47,675 nt of DNA from Candidatus Hinthialibacter antarcticus (GTDB lineage: Bacteria; Hinthialibacterota; Hinthialibacteria; Hinthialibacterales; Hinthialibacteraceae): the NCBI GenBank assembly GCA_030765645.1, contig JAVCCE010000030.1, forward strand, positions 1-47,675, written 5' to 3'. The translations under genes and the position numbers were made by a program. Shown piece by piece: positions 33,717-43,107 of the stretch; position 1 is the stretch's first letter; every line of letters starts with the position of its first letter. The notes beneath the pieces were generated by a model. That model had not been told where the DNA came from. It saw only the letters and a list, made by a program, of their open reading frames with translations, and made no database searches.

Positions 33717-34538
33717 ATGATACGGAGAAACCGCTTCTCCGCTTTTTTAGCGCTTTTCATCTGTTTGGCCGTTTTGCCTACAGTAAACGCAGGGCAAAAT
33801 GACGCCGCCTCATTTATTCTTGACTTTTCAGCCTCCGACGACAACAAAACCGAATCAACCCTTGGCTCGGAACCCGTTATCACCGATGGTCTGTTTACCG
33901 CGACGTTGGTTCTAGATAATGCGGTTTCGTTAACCGGTTTGACAGTTGATTTGCGGTTTGACCCCAATGTCTTACAAGTCGTTTCCATCAATGAAACGGT
34001 CGGCGATGTCAATTTCGACGGGCGCTCTAATATTGCGGATGTATTGACTTTGGCCGAACGGTTTGAAGCCACACTTGATGAAACCAACGGCAACCCCGAA
34101 TATGATTACTTCGATTTGGTTCCCTCCGGCGTGATTGATATGGATGACATCAATACGCTGATGGCCCGAATCAACCAAACAGACTTATACTGGACCAGCA
34201 ACCCGAACACCGATGGATTTAGTGATTTTCAAACCTATCCTGAAAGTGTTGAGATATTTGAAGACCCGGCGGTGAGTTCCGCTAAAGGGTTGATCGACGA
34301 TATCGCCGTTGTCCTGCTGCCCCGAAGTCATCCGCCAGAGGATGGATTCGGCTTCAGTGGAGATGCCCGAATCGCGACAATCACATTCCAGGTCATCGGT
34401 CAGAGCGGTGACACAACGATTTCGTTTGAAGACCCCATTGTGTTAGACGCAATGACCGTAATTAACGATGATGGCAGTTTTGAAGAGAATACTGAAAGTC
34501 GACCAGCATCACCAGAGATTACCATAACGATCCCGTAA
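33717..34538 (+). CDS. Secreted protein with a cohesin-like domain carrying a dockerin-like insert
   Basis: A 273-residue protein with a signal peptide (cleavage near VNA|GQN) and GGAGG 9 bases before the ATG. From about residue 56 the pattern GLFTATLVLDNAVSLTGLTVDLRFDPNVLQVVSI is cohesin-like. This is interrupted at about 98-155 by GDVNFDGRSNIADVLTLAERF and, after a spacer, YFDLVPSGVIDMDDINTLMARI, two repeats with the calcium loop pattern (Asp-x-Asn-x-Asp-Gly) of type I dockerin. The cohesin-like strands then resume (DDIAVVLL..GDARIATITFQVIG). Dockerins and cohesins normally bind each other on separate proteins; here the two are nested. It lies 53 bases after the tRNA-Asp, without a clear promoter. 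Confidence 0.75.
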   Translation: MIRRNRFSAFLALFICLAVLPTVNAGQNDAASFILDFSASDDNKTESTLGSEPVITDGLFTATLVLDNAVSLTGLTVDLRFDPNVLQVVSINETVGDVNFDGRSNIADVLTLAERFEATLDETNGNPEYDYFDLVPSGVIDMDDINTLMARINQTDLYWTSNPNTDGFSDFQTYPESVEIFEDPAVSSAKGLIDDIAVVLLPRSHPPEDGFGFSGDARIATITFQVIGQSGDTTISFEDPIVLDAMTVINDDGSFEENTESRPASPEITITIP

Positions 34539-34552
34539 GGGATTGTTTTTTT
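34528..34552 (+). terminator. Probable terminator with the stop codon in its loop
   Basis: CGATCCC (34528-34534) pairs with GGGATTG (34539-34545, one G-T pair) around the loop GTAA, whose last three bases are the stop codon of the cohesin-like gene. A run of seven T's follows. The stem is short (7 bp) but well placed. Confidence 0.6.
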
Positions 34553-34640
34553 ACATTTTTGCAAAAAGAGCTAGACGAATCCCCCAAAATGTCGTAACGT
34601 AGTGGGGATTGTTCTCTAAACGATTTGGAGGCATGTTTTT

Positions 34641-36536
34641 ATGTATCGCAATTTATTCCAGCGTTGGGTTATGGTTGTTGTGGCCGTGTGTGCGGTTGGG
34701 TGGATCGCTCTGCCTGCTTCTGCGCAAGTGAGCGAAACGCCTACTGAGACTCCAGTTGAGACTCCAGTCGAAACACCGACATCAACACCTGTTCCACCAA
34801 CAAACACACCTGTTCCTCCGACGGCGACGCCAGAATCTCCGGCTGAAACGCCGACCGCGACGCCTGTTCCTCCGACGAATACTCCGGTTCCGCCAACAGC
34901 GACGCCGGAAACGAGTGTTGAGACGCCGACCGCGACTCCTGTGCCTCCGACGAATACTCCGGTTCCGCCAACAGCGACGCCAGAGACCGGTGGCGAGACG
35001 CCGACCGCGACTCCAGTGCCTCCAACAAACACTCCTGTTCCTCCGACGAATACTCCGGTTCCGCCAACAGCGACGCCAGAGACCGGCGGCGAAACGCCAA
35101 CGGCTACGCCTGTGCCTCCGACGAATACGCCGGTTGCTCCAACCAACACACCGGTTGGCCCGACAGCGACGCCTGGCGATCAGCCGACGCCGATACTGAT
35201 CCCCACTAAAATCCCGACGCCGACTCCGACAGTGGTTCGCGTGAACCCAGAACTCGGTATGTTGGTTTATGATGTCGTGGGTGGCTCACATTTGGGCGGC
35301 TCAGCCAACTTGGCGTTCGATACCGGCCTCTCAGATGCTGCTGGTAACTTATTCAATACCCGCGTCCGCGACGGTGTGCCTGATCCGGCAGCCTTGGGGC
35401 CGTTCCTCTTCTTGTTCCTGGGTAACGACTTTGGCTTCCAGTTCGTTCCTGTCGCTCGCGACGTCGAACTTTCGGGCGAATGGAGCCGCAACAATGGCTT
35501 GTCCCGTGAAGGCGCTTACTTCCTTCTCGCAGGTACAATCGGGCCGTTCCCGCCTGTCAACGCTCGCCTCGGCGCTGTTGGCAACGAACAAGGCGGCGGT
35601 ATTGATACAAACGGCAACGGCTTCTATGGCGACACCCCATCGGGTGGAACCATTGGATCGTTCGGTACGTTTGAATCCGATATTATTCCAATCAATTACT
35701 TCCCAAGCACTGGGCTTTATGACGGAACATTGATTGATCTCGAGCCGGCTGGCAACAATGGCTTCTATGTCCTCGACCGCACAGGCAAGATTTATGCGGA
35801 AGGCAACGCCAATGCGGCTCTCGAAGTTGATCTTGGCCTTTCGGGCGGCGTCACAGCGGTTGGCTTCAAAGTTTACCGCGGCGGCCTCTTCCTGGGCGAT
35901 GATACGACTCCGGCCAACAGCCAATATGCCGCTGCAAGCGACATCATTGGAACTGGCGCGTACGTGCTGCTTTCAAACGGTGTGGTTCGCGTGGTTGGCG
36001 ATGCTCCAGCGATTAGCACGGGCGATGCGCCGTTCGTACCGGGAGGCGCTGATCCGCTTCCGTTCAAAGACATCGAATTATTGCCGAACCAAGCCGGAAC
36101 CGCATGGGCTGGCGTGGCCTTGTTAACAGGCGACGGCATCATCCACGGCGTACCGTTCGCGGGTCAGACCCTGGCGGAAGACTTCGTCGATGCGATTGGG
36201 CCATTCAACGCTCTTGAATTTGGCGGCTTTGGCTTCGATATCGCACGTGACCTCGAAGTTGAAATCAGCGGCAAGCCTTTGTACGGCGTTGATAACTCCG
36301 GCAGCACGGTGGGTACAACTGGCGTTCGTATCGGTTCGTTCTTGACGGACGGCTTCGGCGGCGTGTTTGCGGGCGGCGACTCAACCCGCTTCGCTCCGGC
36401 TCCCGTTAGCGCAGACCGCGCGACCCACGATGTTCCGGGCTTTGGACCGTCCTTCCCGTTCCCGGTCAACTCAGCGTACTTCTTCCCGGATGACGTTGTG
36501 ATTGATATGGAAATCATTTCTCCTCCAAAACAATAA
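34641..36536 (+). CDS. Secreted protein with Thr/Pro repeat linker and beta-propeller-like domain
   Basis: A 631-residue protein with a signal peptide ending ASA|QVS and a strong GGAGG ribosome binding site 9 bases upstream. Residues 44-182 are five imperfect copies of a 25-residue unit of the type ETPTATPVPPTNTPVPPTATP, a flexible, probably glycosylated or cell-wall-spanning linker. The C-terminal 420 residues are a glycine-rich all-beta domain with repeated blade-like motifs (GFYVLDRTGKIYAEGNANAAL, AYVLLSNGVVRVVGDA). Codon choice in this part (ttc, ggc, aac) seems more uniform than in neighbours, hinting at high expression. The gene has its own terminator. A surface or S-layer-associated role is plausible; no enzymatic motif is seen. 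Confidence 0.8.
   Translation: MYRNLFQRWVMVVVAVCAVGWIALPASAQVSETPTETPVETPVETPTSTPVPPTNTPVPPTATPESPAETPTATPVPPTNTPVPPTATPETSVETPTATPVPPTNTPVPPTATPETGGETPTATPVPPTNTPVPPTNTPVPPTATPETGGETPTATPVPPTNTPVAPTNTPVGPTATPGDQPTPILIPTKIPTPTPTVVRVNPELGMLVYDVVGGSHLGGSANLAFDTGLSDAAGNLFNTRVRDGVPDPAALGPFLFLFLGNDFGFQFVPVARDVELSGEWSRNNGLSREGAYFLLAGTIGPFPPVNARLGAVGNEQGGGIDTNGNGFYGDTPSGGTIGSFGTFESDIIPINYFPSTGLYDGTLIDLEPAGNNGFYVLDRTGKIYAEGNANAALEVDLGLSGGVTAVGFKVYRGGLFLGDDTTPANSQYAAASDIIGTGAYVLLSNGVVRVVGDAPAISTGDAPFVPGGADPLPFKDIELLPNQAGTAWAGVALLTGDGIIHGVPFAGQTLAEDFVDAIGPFNALEFGGFGFDIARDLEVEISGKPLYGVDNSGSTVGTTGVRIGSFLTDGFGGVFAGGDSTRFAPAPVSADRATHDVPGFGPSFPFPVNSAYFFPDDVVIDMEIISPPKQ
34770..35187 (+). repeat. 75-bp tandem repeat coding for a Thr/Pro linker
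   Basis: Five units of about 75 bp code for ETPTxTPVPPTNTPVPPTATP-like blocks; the fourth has an additional seven-residue NTPVPPT step. Units differ by many silent changes, unlike the perfect repeat at the left edge, so this array is old. It is coding, not a CRISPR array. Confidence 0.9.
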
Positions 36537-36565
36537 CGGAGGAGAAGTTGAATTGAGATAGTTAA

Positions 36566-36593
36566 GGGGGACGCGAATGCGTCCCCCTTTTTT
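36566..36593 (+). terminator. Rho-independent terminator of the TP-repeat protein gene
   Basis: GGGGGACGC (36566-36574) and GCGTCCCCC (36579-36587) form a perfect 9-bp stem with loop GAAT, followed directly by six T's. It lies 30 bases after the stop codon. Confidence 0.95.
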
Positions 36594-36622
36594 ATGCACA
36601 AAAATAATTTACGATTACAACT

Positions 36623-37321
36623 ATGACTACGATCCAACACAACCTTGAAACAATCAGGCAGCAGATGTCCGAGTCTTGTATTCAAGCGGGACGAGACCCA
36701 GAGGATGTTAAACTTGTAGCCGTCAGCAAGTTGCATCCAGCTGAGGCCGTACGTGTTGCTTATGCTGCTGGTCAACTTGTGTTCGGAGAGAACCGCGTAC
36801 AAGAAACCGCGCAAAAAATCCCGACGCTCAGCGATCTGCCGCTTGTATGGCACTTCATCGGGCATTTGCAAACAAACAAGATTAAGAAAGTCTTGCCGCT
36901 GGTTTCGATGATTCACACCGTCGATAGTGACCGCTTGATCGCGGCGCTTCAAATTGAGGCGGAAAAACTTGACCGGACGATTGACGTTCTTCTACAGGTG
37001 AATGTTGGCGGCGAAGAACAAAAATCCGGCGTTGGCGATGACGAATTAGAGACGCTCATACGCGCCTTAGAAAGCGCTCCGCGTTTAATATGCCGAGGGC
37101 TGATGACCGTCCCGCCTTATGAAGAAGACACGGAAAAAGTGCGTCCCTATTTCGCAAAGTTAAGAGAACTGGGTGAGAGATACAAAGTCAATTTGTCTCC
37201 GCCAGGGCAGCGCCTTGAACTCTCAATGGGCATGAGCCACGATTTTCACGTTGCGATTGAGGAAGGCGCCACGTTAATTCGAATAGGCACGGCAATCTTC
37301 GGCGCCCGCAACTATGGGTAA
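36623..37321 (+). CDS. YggS/PLPBP pyridoxal-phosphate homeostasis protein
   Basis: A 232-residue TIM-barrel protein of the alanine-racemase-like fold. The PLP-binding lysine is Lys36 in LVAVSK. The family blocks FGENRVQE, WHFIGHLQTNK, VNVGGEEQKSG and LSMGMSHDF are all present. It binds PLP without a known enzymatic activity and keeps vitamin B6 pools in balance. No ribosome binding site is obvious before the ATG. It is followed by a decayed palindromic repeat. Confidence 0.95.
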   Translation: MTTIQHNLETIRQQMSESCIQAGRDPEDVKLVAVSKLHPAEAVRVAYAAGQLVFGENRVQETAQKIPTLSDLPLVWHFIGHLQTNKIKKVLPLVSMIHTVDSDRLIAALQIEAEKLDRTIDVLLQVNVGGEEQKSGVGDDELETLIRALESAPRLICRGLMTVPPYEEDTEKVRPYFAKLRELGERYKVNLSPPGQRLELSMGMSHDFHVAIEEGATLIRIGTAIFGARNYG

Positions 37322-37377
37322 AGAATTCAGTTTGCGATACATTACAATAAGCCATCTCAATTAATGCGTTCGAGAAG

Positions 37378-37527
37378 TAATTCGGCGTATCTGAAATTGA
37401 CAAACCCGTTTTGGCATGGGTGCAACTCTGGGAGCGCCTGTGCATAGGGGCTTGAAAGCCCGCACTGAAGCGAGCGGAGTTGTACCCATGCAACATACAA
37501 CCAAAGATCAAGTATTTTTGAGACGGC
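37378..37527 (-). repeat. Decayed palindromic repeat of the miniature-element family, copy 3 (reverse orientation)
   Basis: Arms at 37413-37430 (GGCATGGGTGCAACTCTG) and 37475-37492 correspond to those of the two miniature elements, read on the opposite strand. The shared flanks AATTGACAAACC before the left arm and AAAGATCAAG after the right arm extend the match to copy 1. ISL3-like ends and target duplications are not recognisable. It begins about 55 bases after the YggS stop. Confidence 0.8.
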
Positions 37528-37583
37528 TTCTACATCTTACCTCTAACTCCTCCCGAACTTTGGGAGAGTAAAGTAATCAATTC

Positions 37584-40100
37584 ATGCGTTCAACGATTGT
37601 AATTTCTCTATTATTGGTTTTACTCATCATCGCGATTATCGGCGGGGTGGTGGTCTATTCGCCTGAACAAAGCACAATTGTGGTAACAGACACGGAGAAT
37701 CCGCCTGCCGATTCCTTTGAGGTCGTTTCAAAGCCAACGCCGACAGCAAAAGCAATCACAGCAAATCTTGATGACGCAACAGAGAGCCAGCCGTCAAATC
37801 TTGAAACGTTCGACCCGATTCAGCGAGCACATGACGCTGTGAATTCGCTAACACCGATAATTCAAAGTGCAAGTCAACGCTCGTGGGCGGGGCATGTGTT
37901 TAACGCGGTCGACCAAAAGCCAATGGCGGGCGTGGCAGTCAACTTGAATGGACAAGTAACCGACGAGACGAGTGAAGGCGATGGGCGGTTCACTGCAAAG
38001 TTGCCTAGCGATATTCAATCTGTTAGCGCTACGTTGTCATATCCTGGCTATAACTCGGTTGGAGGGATACTCAATCGAGATCACAATCAAAATATTTTTA
38101 TTATGATTCCCGAAGGCGCGTTATTTGTCGAAGTGATCGACAATGCCAACCGGCCGGTCTTATTCGCACAGATTGAAATCAAGAGTAATAGCGGCTTTTG
38201 GAGCAAAAGCGTCACTGCGGATATTCGCGGGCGCTACTTCGAACCTAACCCGCCCGATGCGGGACTTACTATCAGCGCATCCTATCAGGGATACACAGAC
38301 GAAGGCCAAGCGACAAAGATTGTCGAGCCGCCATTCTTAGAAAAAATATCTCTTCAATTAAACCGCCCCTATTTTTCCATCTCCGGCCGAGTGGTAGATC
38401 GCGATACCCAAAAAGGCGTTGAATGGGTGAGTCTGACTGCCACGAGCAAGAGTGTTATTCGCCAAGAGTTTGTGTCAACCGACAAAAATGGTTACTACGA
38501 GTTTCCCGATTTGCTCCCATCTAGTTACACAATTGAACTGGCGCCAAAAGATGATAGTTTTCATGTTGTCCCCGAACAGAGGTCTCGCGTTGTGCGCGTG
38601 ATTGACAAACACGCGCGTGATGTGAATTTCGAATTGGTGAGGGGATACAGCGTTTCAGGGATCGTCGTTGACGCGAATGGTAGTCCTGTTCCAGATGCGA
38701 CAGTTTATCTGACTCCCTATCCAACGATTCTTCATAAGAATTTTATGTTGGAAGAAGACGTAACAACCACTGACGCGCAGGGCAACTTTACCTTATACAA
38801 CCTGCCGCCGACTTCAAACAAAGAGAGCCGCATCGCCGCGGTTCATAAAGAACTTGGCAGCGGCGTAAGCGAGCCGTTTGATCCAAACGAAGGCGAGTTG
38901 GGACCATTTACGATTACGCTCAACGGTCTAAGCACCGTAGAAGGAATCGTCGTTGACGAAAGCGGCGCCGCAATTGCAGGCGCGATGGTTGATGTACATT
39001 CACCTGATCTCGCTTTAATGGCAACTGTTCCCGGAAGTCAGACGACGACTGGTTCTGATGGCGAATTTTCGATCACGCTACCAGCCATTCCTTCTTCAAG
39101 CGACAAGGCGCCTTTGTCAACATATCAATATCGAATATCTGCTATGTTGGAACCGCCCGACCGCGATATTACAAAATTCCAATTTGTTCAAAAAACAATC
39201 GAATTGAAGCCGGGTGAATCCAAAAATGTCACATTAGTTTTGCCTACACAAAAAGGTATTATCCGAGGACGAGTGACAAACCAATCAGGGACGCCAATAA
39301 GTGGTAGTATCGTTTATGCACGCAATCAGCGATACGGTGTTTTCACAGCCAACACCGATGAAAACGGTGTGTACTCTTTTGGAAAGTCGGAAGATACGCC
39401 TAATTCAACGCATTTCCTACACGCTGGTGTGTATGATTTGGAATTCATCGGCCCAGGCAACCCGACCCAGCGCGGTGCGTTGTATCAGGTCAAAACAGGC
39501 ACGCTCAATGCGGATGTCGTATTGACCTCCAAAACCTGGCGCGTCACCGGCGGGGTGATCGACGCTGACACCCGCGAACCAATTCATCAACTCGGCATTT
39601 ACGTCGAATCGGTCCCTATGGCTGAGCGCGCCCGGCCTTACCTCACCTCAATCCAGATCAATTCCTATGACGGAACCTATGAAGTTCCATTTTATGAGTA
39701 TGGGCGCTACCGCTTGCGCTTTTATGCGGACGGCTACGATCCCCAGGCTGGAATCATTACCGTGGTCGAAACCTCCAAAGAGATACAAGTGCAAAACGTC
39801 GAACTGAAACGCACCGAGACGACTGGTTCGATCTACGGCCAGTTCGTCGCCCCCAGCGGGACGCAACTCGGTAAAGTCGAAGTCGTCGGTATTGGCGTGT
39901 TCCCAGCGAGCAACAATCAATTTAATATCGAAAACCTGCCGCCGGGCGGACACGACCTCGTGTTTTATCTCTTCGAAGTCGCCAGCCAGTCGTACACGCC
40001 AATCGGCGTCTTGACCAGCGTCACTGTCATGGCGGGCGGGAAAACCCAAATCGGCCCGGTCACCGCCGCCAACCTGCAAACCCGATATGTGAATCAGTAG
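37584..40100 (+). CDS. Membrane-anchored protein with repeated carboxypeptidase-regulatory-like domains
   Basis: An 838-residue protein with an N-terminal transmembrane segment (residues 4-25) and then a low-complexity stretch to about residue 90. Six or seven beta-sandwich domains of the CarboxypepD_reg type follow, seen as repeated starts such as SISGRVVDRDTQKGVEW, SVSGIVVDANGSPVPDATV, TVEGIVVDESGAAIAGAMV and IIRGRVTNQSGTPISGSIV, each followed by a D.NG.Y.F..L-type strand. Such domains act as structural spacers or binding modules in surface proteins. No catalytic domain is present. It stands alone between the repeat at 37.4 kb and purM. Confidence 0.8.
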   Translation: MRSTIVISLLLVLLIIAIIGGVVVYSPEQSTIVVTDTENPPADSFEVVSKPTPTAKAITANLDDATESQPSNLETFDPIQRAHDAVNSLTPIIQSASQRSWAGHVFNAVDQKPMAGVAVNLNGQVTDETSEGDGRFTAKLPSDIQSVSATLSYPGYNSVGGILNRDHNQNIFIMIPEGALFVEVIDNANRPVLFAQIEIKSNSGFWSKSVTADIRGRYFEPNPPDAGLTISASYQGYTDEGQATKIVEPPFLEKISLQLNRPYFSISGRVVDRDTQKGVEWVSLTATSKSVIRQEFVSTDKNGYYEFPDLLPSSYTIELAPKDDSFHVVPEQRSRVVRVIDKHARDVNFELVRGYSVSGIVVDANGSPVPDATVYLTPYPTILHKNFMLEEDVTTTDAQGNFTLYNLPPTSNKESRIAAVHKELGSGVSEPFDPNEGELGPFTITLNGLSTVEGIVVDESGAAIAGAMVDVHSPDLALMATVPGSQTTTGSDGEFSITLPAIPSSSDKAPLSTYQYRISAMLEPPDRDITKFQFVQKTIELKPGESKNVTLVLPTQKGIIRGRVTNQSGTPISGSIVYARNQRYGVFTANTDENGVYSFGKSEDTPNSTHFLHAGVYDLEFIGPGNPTQRGALYQVKTGTLNADVVLTSKTWRVTGGVIDADTREPIHQLGIYVESVPMAERARPYLTSIQINSYDGTYEVPFYEYGRYRLRFYADGYDPQAGIITVVETSKEIQVQNVELKRTETTGSIYGQFVAPSGTQLGKVEVVGIGVFPASNNQFNIENLPPGGHDLVFYLFEVASQSYTPIGVLTSVTVMAGGKTQIGPVTAANLQTRYVNQ

Positions 40101-40243
40101 TTTAGAATATTTTTTCTTGAACAGCCCTATATGATCCTAAAGAAAGTCGATTATTTGTTACTGCGTGTACCGCTACAACCAGTTGTGCTCACGCGGTAAA
40201 CTGTGGGGCGGCTCTGTCCGTAATTTAGGTTAAGGACCAATTC

Positions 40244-41269
40244 ATGGCTGAACCATCCCGTTACGCCCAGGCGGGCGTTGATATCGACGCTGGCGACCGC
40301 GTCAAAAAACGTATCATCCAACTCGCGCGCGACACTTTCACGCCTGGCGTACTCCATCGCGACGGCGCCTTCGGCGGCCTCTATTCGCTGGCGAACCTCA
40401 ATCTCAAAAAGCCTGTGCTGGTGTCGAGCGTTGACGGCGTCGGCACCAAAGTCAAAGTCGCCACAATGTGCGGCGACCATAGCGGCATCGGCGCCGATTT
40501 AGTCAATCATTGCATTGACGATATCCTCACCTGCGGCGCCCAGCCGTTGTTGTTTCTCGATTATTACGCTTGCCACACGCTCGACGATTCGGTGCTGGTG
40601 CAAGTGGTCGAAGGCATGAGCGCAGCCTGCAAGGCGGCGGGCGTGTCGCTGATCGGCGGCGAGACCGCGCAGATGTCAGACGTGTATGCGAAAGATGAGT
40701 ACGACCTCGCGGGAACCATCATCGGCGTGGTGGATGAAGACGACATCATCGACGGGCAATCAATAAAACCGGGCGATGTGATGTTCGGCTTGCCGTCGTC
40801 AGGACTGCACACCAACGGTTATACGCTGGCCCGCAAGGTGTTGTTTGATGAAGCCGGGCTACAAGTTGATGATACGCCGGACGGCTTCACCAAATCATTG
40901 GGCAAGACGCTGATCGAACCGCACCGCTGTTATCTGCCAGAATTCAACGCGGTGAAAGGTTCCGTCAAGATCAAAGGAATCGCCCATATTACGGGCGGCG
41001 GCTTTGAGGGCAACGTCCCCCGCGTATTGCCGGACGGCTGCGCCGCCCGCGTTGACGCCTCTGCATGGACGCCGCCTGCGGTGTTCCAACTCATGCAAGA
41101 GAAGGGCGCCGTCAGCCGCGACGAAATGTACAAAGTCTTCAATATGGGCATCGGCCTGATCTTCATCGTCTCGCCCTGCGATGCAGTCAAACTCGCGACG
41201 AAATTGCCGCAAGGGTGCAAGATCGGCGAGATCGAGCCGGGCGACGGCGTCCGAATGAACTTTGAATAA
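40244..41269 (+). CDS. purM: Phosphoribosylformylglycinamidine cyclo-ligase
   Basis: A 341-residue enzyme of normal length. It begins YAQAGVDIDAGDRVKK and contains the ATP-binding and catalytic blocks SVDGVGTKVKVA, GADLVNHCIDDILTCGAQPLLFLDYYA, LIGGETAQM and LPSSGLHTNGYTLAR, ending IAHITGGGFEGNVPRVLP. It turns FGAM into AIR using ATP, step five of purine synthesis. A TAAGGA ribosome binding site precedes the ATG. The next gene starts 9 bases after its stop, so they are likely co-transcribed, although the products are unrelated. Confidence 0.97.
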   Translation: MAEPSRYAQAGVDIDAGDRVKKRIIQLARDTFTPGVLHRDGAFGGLYSLANLNLKKPVLVSSVDGVGTKVKVATMCGDHSGIGADLVNHCIDDILTCGAQPLLFLDYYACHTLDDSVLVQVVEGMSAACKAAGVSLIGGETAQMSDVYAKDEYDLAGTIIGVVDEDDIIDGQSIKPGDVMFGLPSSGLHTNGYTLARKVLFDEAGLQVDDTPDGFTKSLGKTLIEPHRCYLPEFNAVKGSVKIKGIAHITGGGFEGNVPRVLPDGCAARVDASAWTPPAVFQLMQEKGAVSRDEMYKVFNMGIGLIFIVSPCDAVKLATKLPQGCKIGEIEPGDGVRMNFE

Positions 41270-41278
41270 TCTGATAAA

Positions 41279-43033
41279 ATGGTGAAATGGGTGCAGCAGC
41301 GGTTGCAACAGTTGCGGCAAGCGCTTGATGCGCCCTGGCTGCCGTATTGTTTAGCGCTGTTGCCGTTGCTGCTCATCGCTCACTCATTTAACGACGGCTG
41401 GTATGGCGACGACTTCGTTCAGCGAACCTGGCTGATGGATTCAGCAGAGACCAACGCCCGCGCCGCGTGGCTGCTGCCTGATAATTCTCCTCCTTCAAAT
41501 CGCTTTCACTATGCTATGTTTGAATTATTCAATTTCGCCGACGGTGGCGAACAGGTTCAACACTGGGTTGAGCGCGGCGTTATGCCCTGGTGGACGCACC
41601 CCGAGTTGCGGGTTCGCTTTTTTCGTCCGCTGAGTGGAATTACGCACTGGCTTGATTATACACTGTGGCCGGGTTCGCCATTCATCATGCATCTTCACAA
41701 TGCGCTGTGGCTTTTTGTGATGGTATCCATTGCGATATTCACATTTCGTTTATTTCTCCCAAGCAAGGTTGCGTTGCTTGCGGGGGTGTTTTTCGCTCTC
41801 AATGATTGTCTTGCGGGCGCAGCATGGATCGCCGGACGAAATGCCCTGCTCAGCGCGGTGTTTGTCTTCGCGACGCTTTATTGCCATCATCGTTGGCGCA
41901 CTGGTGAAAAACGCTTTTGCATTGCCGCGCTTCTTTCATTTCTTGCGGCGCTGTTGTCGTCTGAAAGCGGCGTGTGCGCGTTAGCGTTTCTGATTGCTTA
42001 TACGGTTTTTATTGATCCACGTTCGGGCAAAAAACGCTGCTTGTCATTGCTGCCGTATATGGTGATTACAATTGTATGGAAAATTCTCTATGAATTGTTC
42101 GGGTATGGAGTCCAACATTCCGGCTTGTATGTATCACCATTGAACGTCGGCGAATTTTTGCTTGCTGTTTTTCAAACTTATCCAGCGCTGCTTCAATCGC
42201 TTGTCATACCCGACGCCTTTCATTACTCATTATCAATAGGCCTGAGTATCGGCGCGCTGTTGTTTGTGTTACTGCTTCCTGTTATTCAAACAAATCCGGT
42301 TGCGCGGTTTCTTCTTTTCGCAACCCTGCTGTCATTGGTTCCATTATGCGCTCATACATGGTCAACGAATATTGAGCGATTATTTTATATCCCTGCCTTT
42401 GGCGTGTGCGGATTATTCGCGATAGTCGTTATCTATTGGCATGAACGCTTATCGCATTTGATCAATCCATCAACGACGAAATTGGCCATGTCAATCGTCG
42501 TAACATTTGCTTTGGCTTTATCCGCTTATTCGATGTTTCAAAAAGCGGATAAACCCAAAAATGAACAAGCAGATTTGCTCCGTGCGGTTTCAGAGTATCA
42601 ATTCAGCCAACTTAATGAAAACCACAGTATTTTTCTAATGGGGACGCCAAATTCAACCTGGCATTTTTATTATGCTTTTCTTCACAAACCAACGGTTGAT
42701 GAAAAGACAATTGCGCGAGTTTATACACTGTTGCCTGATTTGAATGTTAGTTTTCTTAATACCGATGAAAACGAGATGATTGTTAATCTCAAAAATAATT
42801 GGACTCTTAGCGATTATGATTCTGTTTGGCGAAGCAAAAAGACGTTTCAATTTACCAATGGGCAGAGAATCAATGCAGGCGCCTTTGATGTGATCGTGTT
42901 AGAATCCGACGAACAATTGCGCCCGCAGAGATTGAAATTTGTTTTTGATGGTTCTCTGGCATCGACCCGGTATGATTGGCGCCAATGGCGTTTAGGCCGT
43001 TGGAACACAATGCCAATCGTAGTGGTGGAGTAG
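41279..43033 (+). CDS. Multi-pass membrane protein, GT-C glycosyltransferase-like
   Basis: A 584-residue protein with about ten transmembrane helices and a C-terminal soluble domain. The first helix is followed by an acidic motif WYGDDFVQRTWL (about 41-52), comparable to the catalytic loop Asp of GT-C enzymes, and a long loop with MPWWTHPELRVRFFRPLS. This arrangement resembles undecaprenyl/dolichyl-phosphate-sugar-using glycosyltransferases of uncertain specificity. It starts 9 bases after purM without a separate promoter. I assign the class with caution; no substrate can be named. Confidence 0.65.
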   Translation: MVKWVQQRLQQLRQALDAPWLPYCLALLPLLLIAHSFNDGWYGDDFVQRTWLMDSAETNARAAWLLPDNSPPSNRFHYAMFELFNFADGGEQVQHWVERGVMPWWTHPELRVRFFRPLSGITHWLDYTLWPGSPFIMHLHNALWLFVMVSIAIFTFRLFLPSKVALLAGVFFALNDCLAGAAWIAGRNALLSAVFVFATLYCHHRWRTGEKRFCIAALLSFLAALLSSESGVCALAFLIAYTVFIDPRSGKKRCLSLLPYMVITIVWKILYELFGYGVQHSGLYVSPLNVGEFLLAVFQTYPALLQSLVIPDAFHYSLSIGLSIGALLFVLLLPVIQTNPVARFLLFATLLSLVPLCAHTWSTNIERLFYIPAFGVCGLFAIVVIYWHERLSHLINPSTTKLAMSIVVTFALALSAYSMFQKADKPKNEQADLLRAVSEYQFSQLNENHSIFLMGTPNSTWHFYYAFLHKPTVDEKTIARVYTLLPDLNVSFLNTDENEMIVNLKNNWTLSDYDSVWRSKKTFQFTNGQRINAGAFDVIVLESDEQLRPQRLKFVFDGSLASTRYDWRQWRLGRWNTMPIVVVE

Positions 43034-43107
43034 CCGCCCCTTTTATTGAGGGCGTTTCGATAGCAAAATAAGTCATTCATATTTCACAAAATACTTGCGA
43101 GGAAATC

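Noticed and set aside
34616-35149. Minus-strand 177-residue frame with repeated Val-Gly-Gly-Thr-Gly units
   Set aside because: It is the exact antisense of the Thr/Pro-coding repeats of the plus-strand gene and has no start signals of its own.
34770-35187. Possible CRISPR array from 75-bp repeats
   Set aside because: Repeats are imperfect, have no unique spacers and encode a protein linker.
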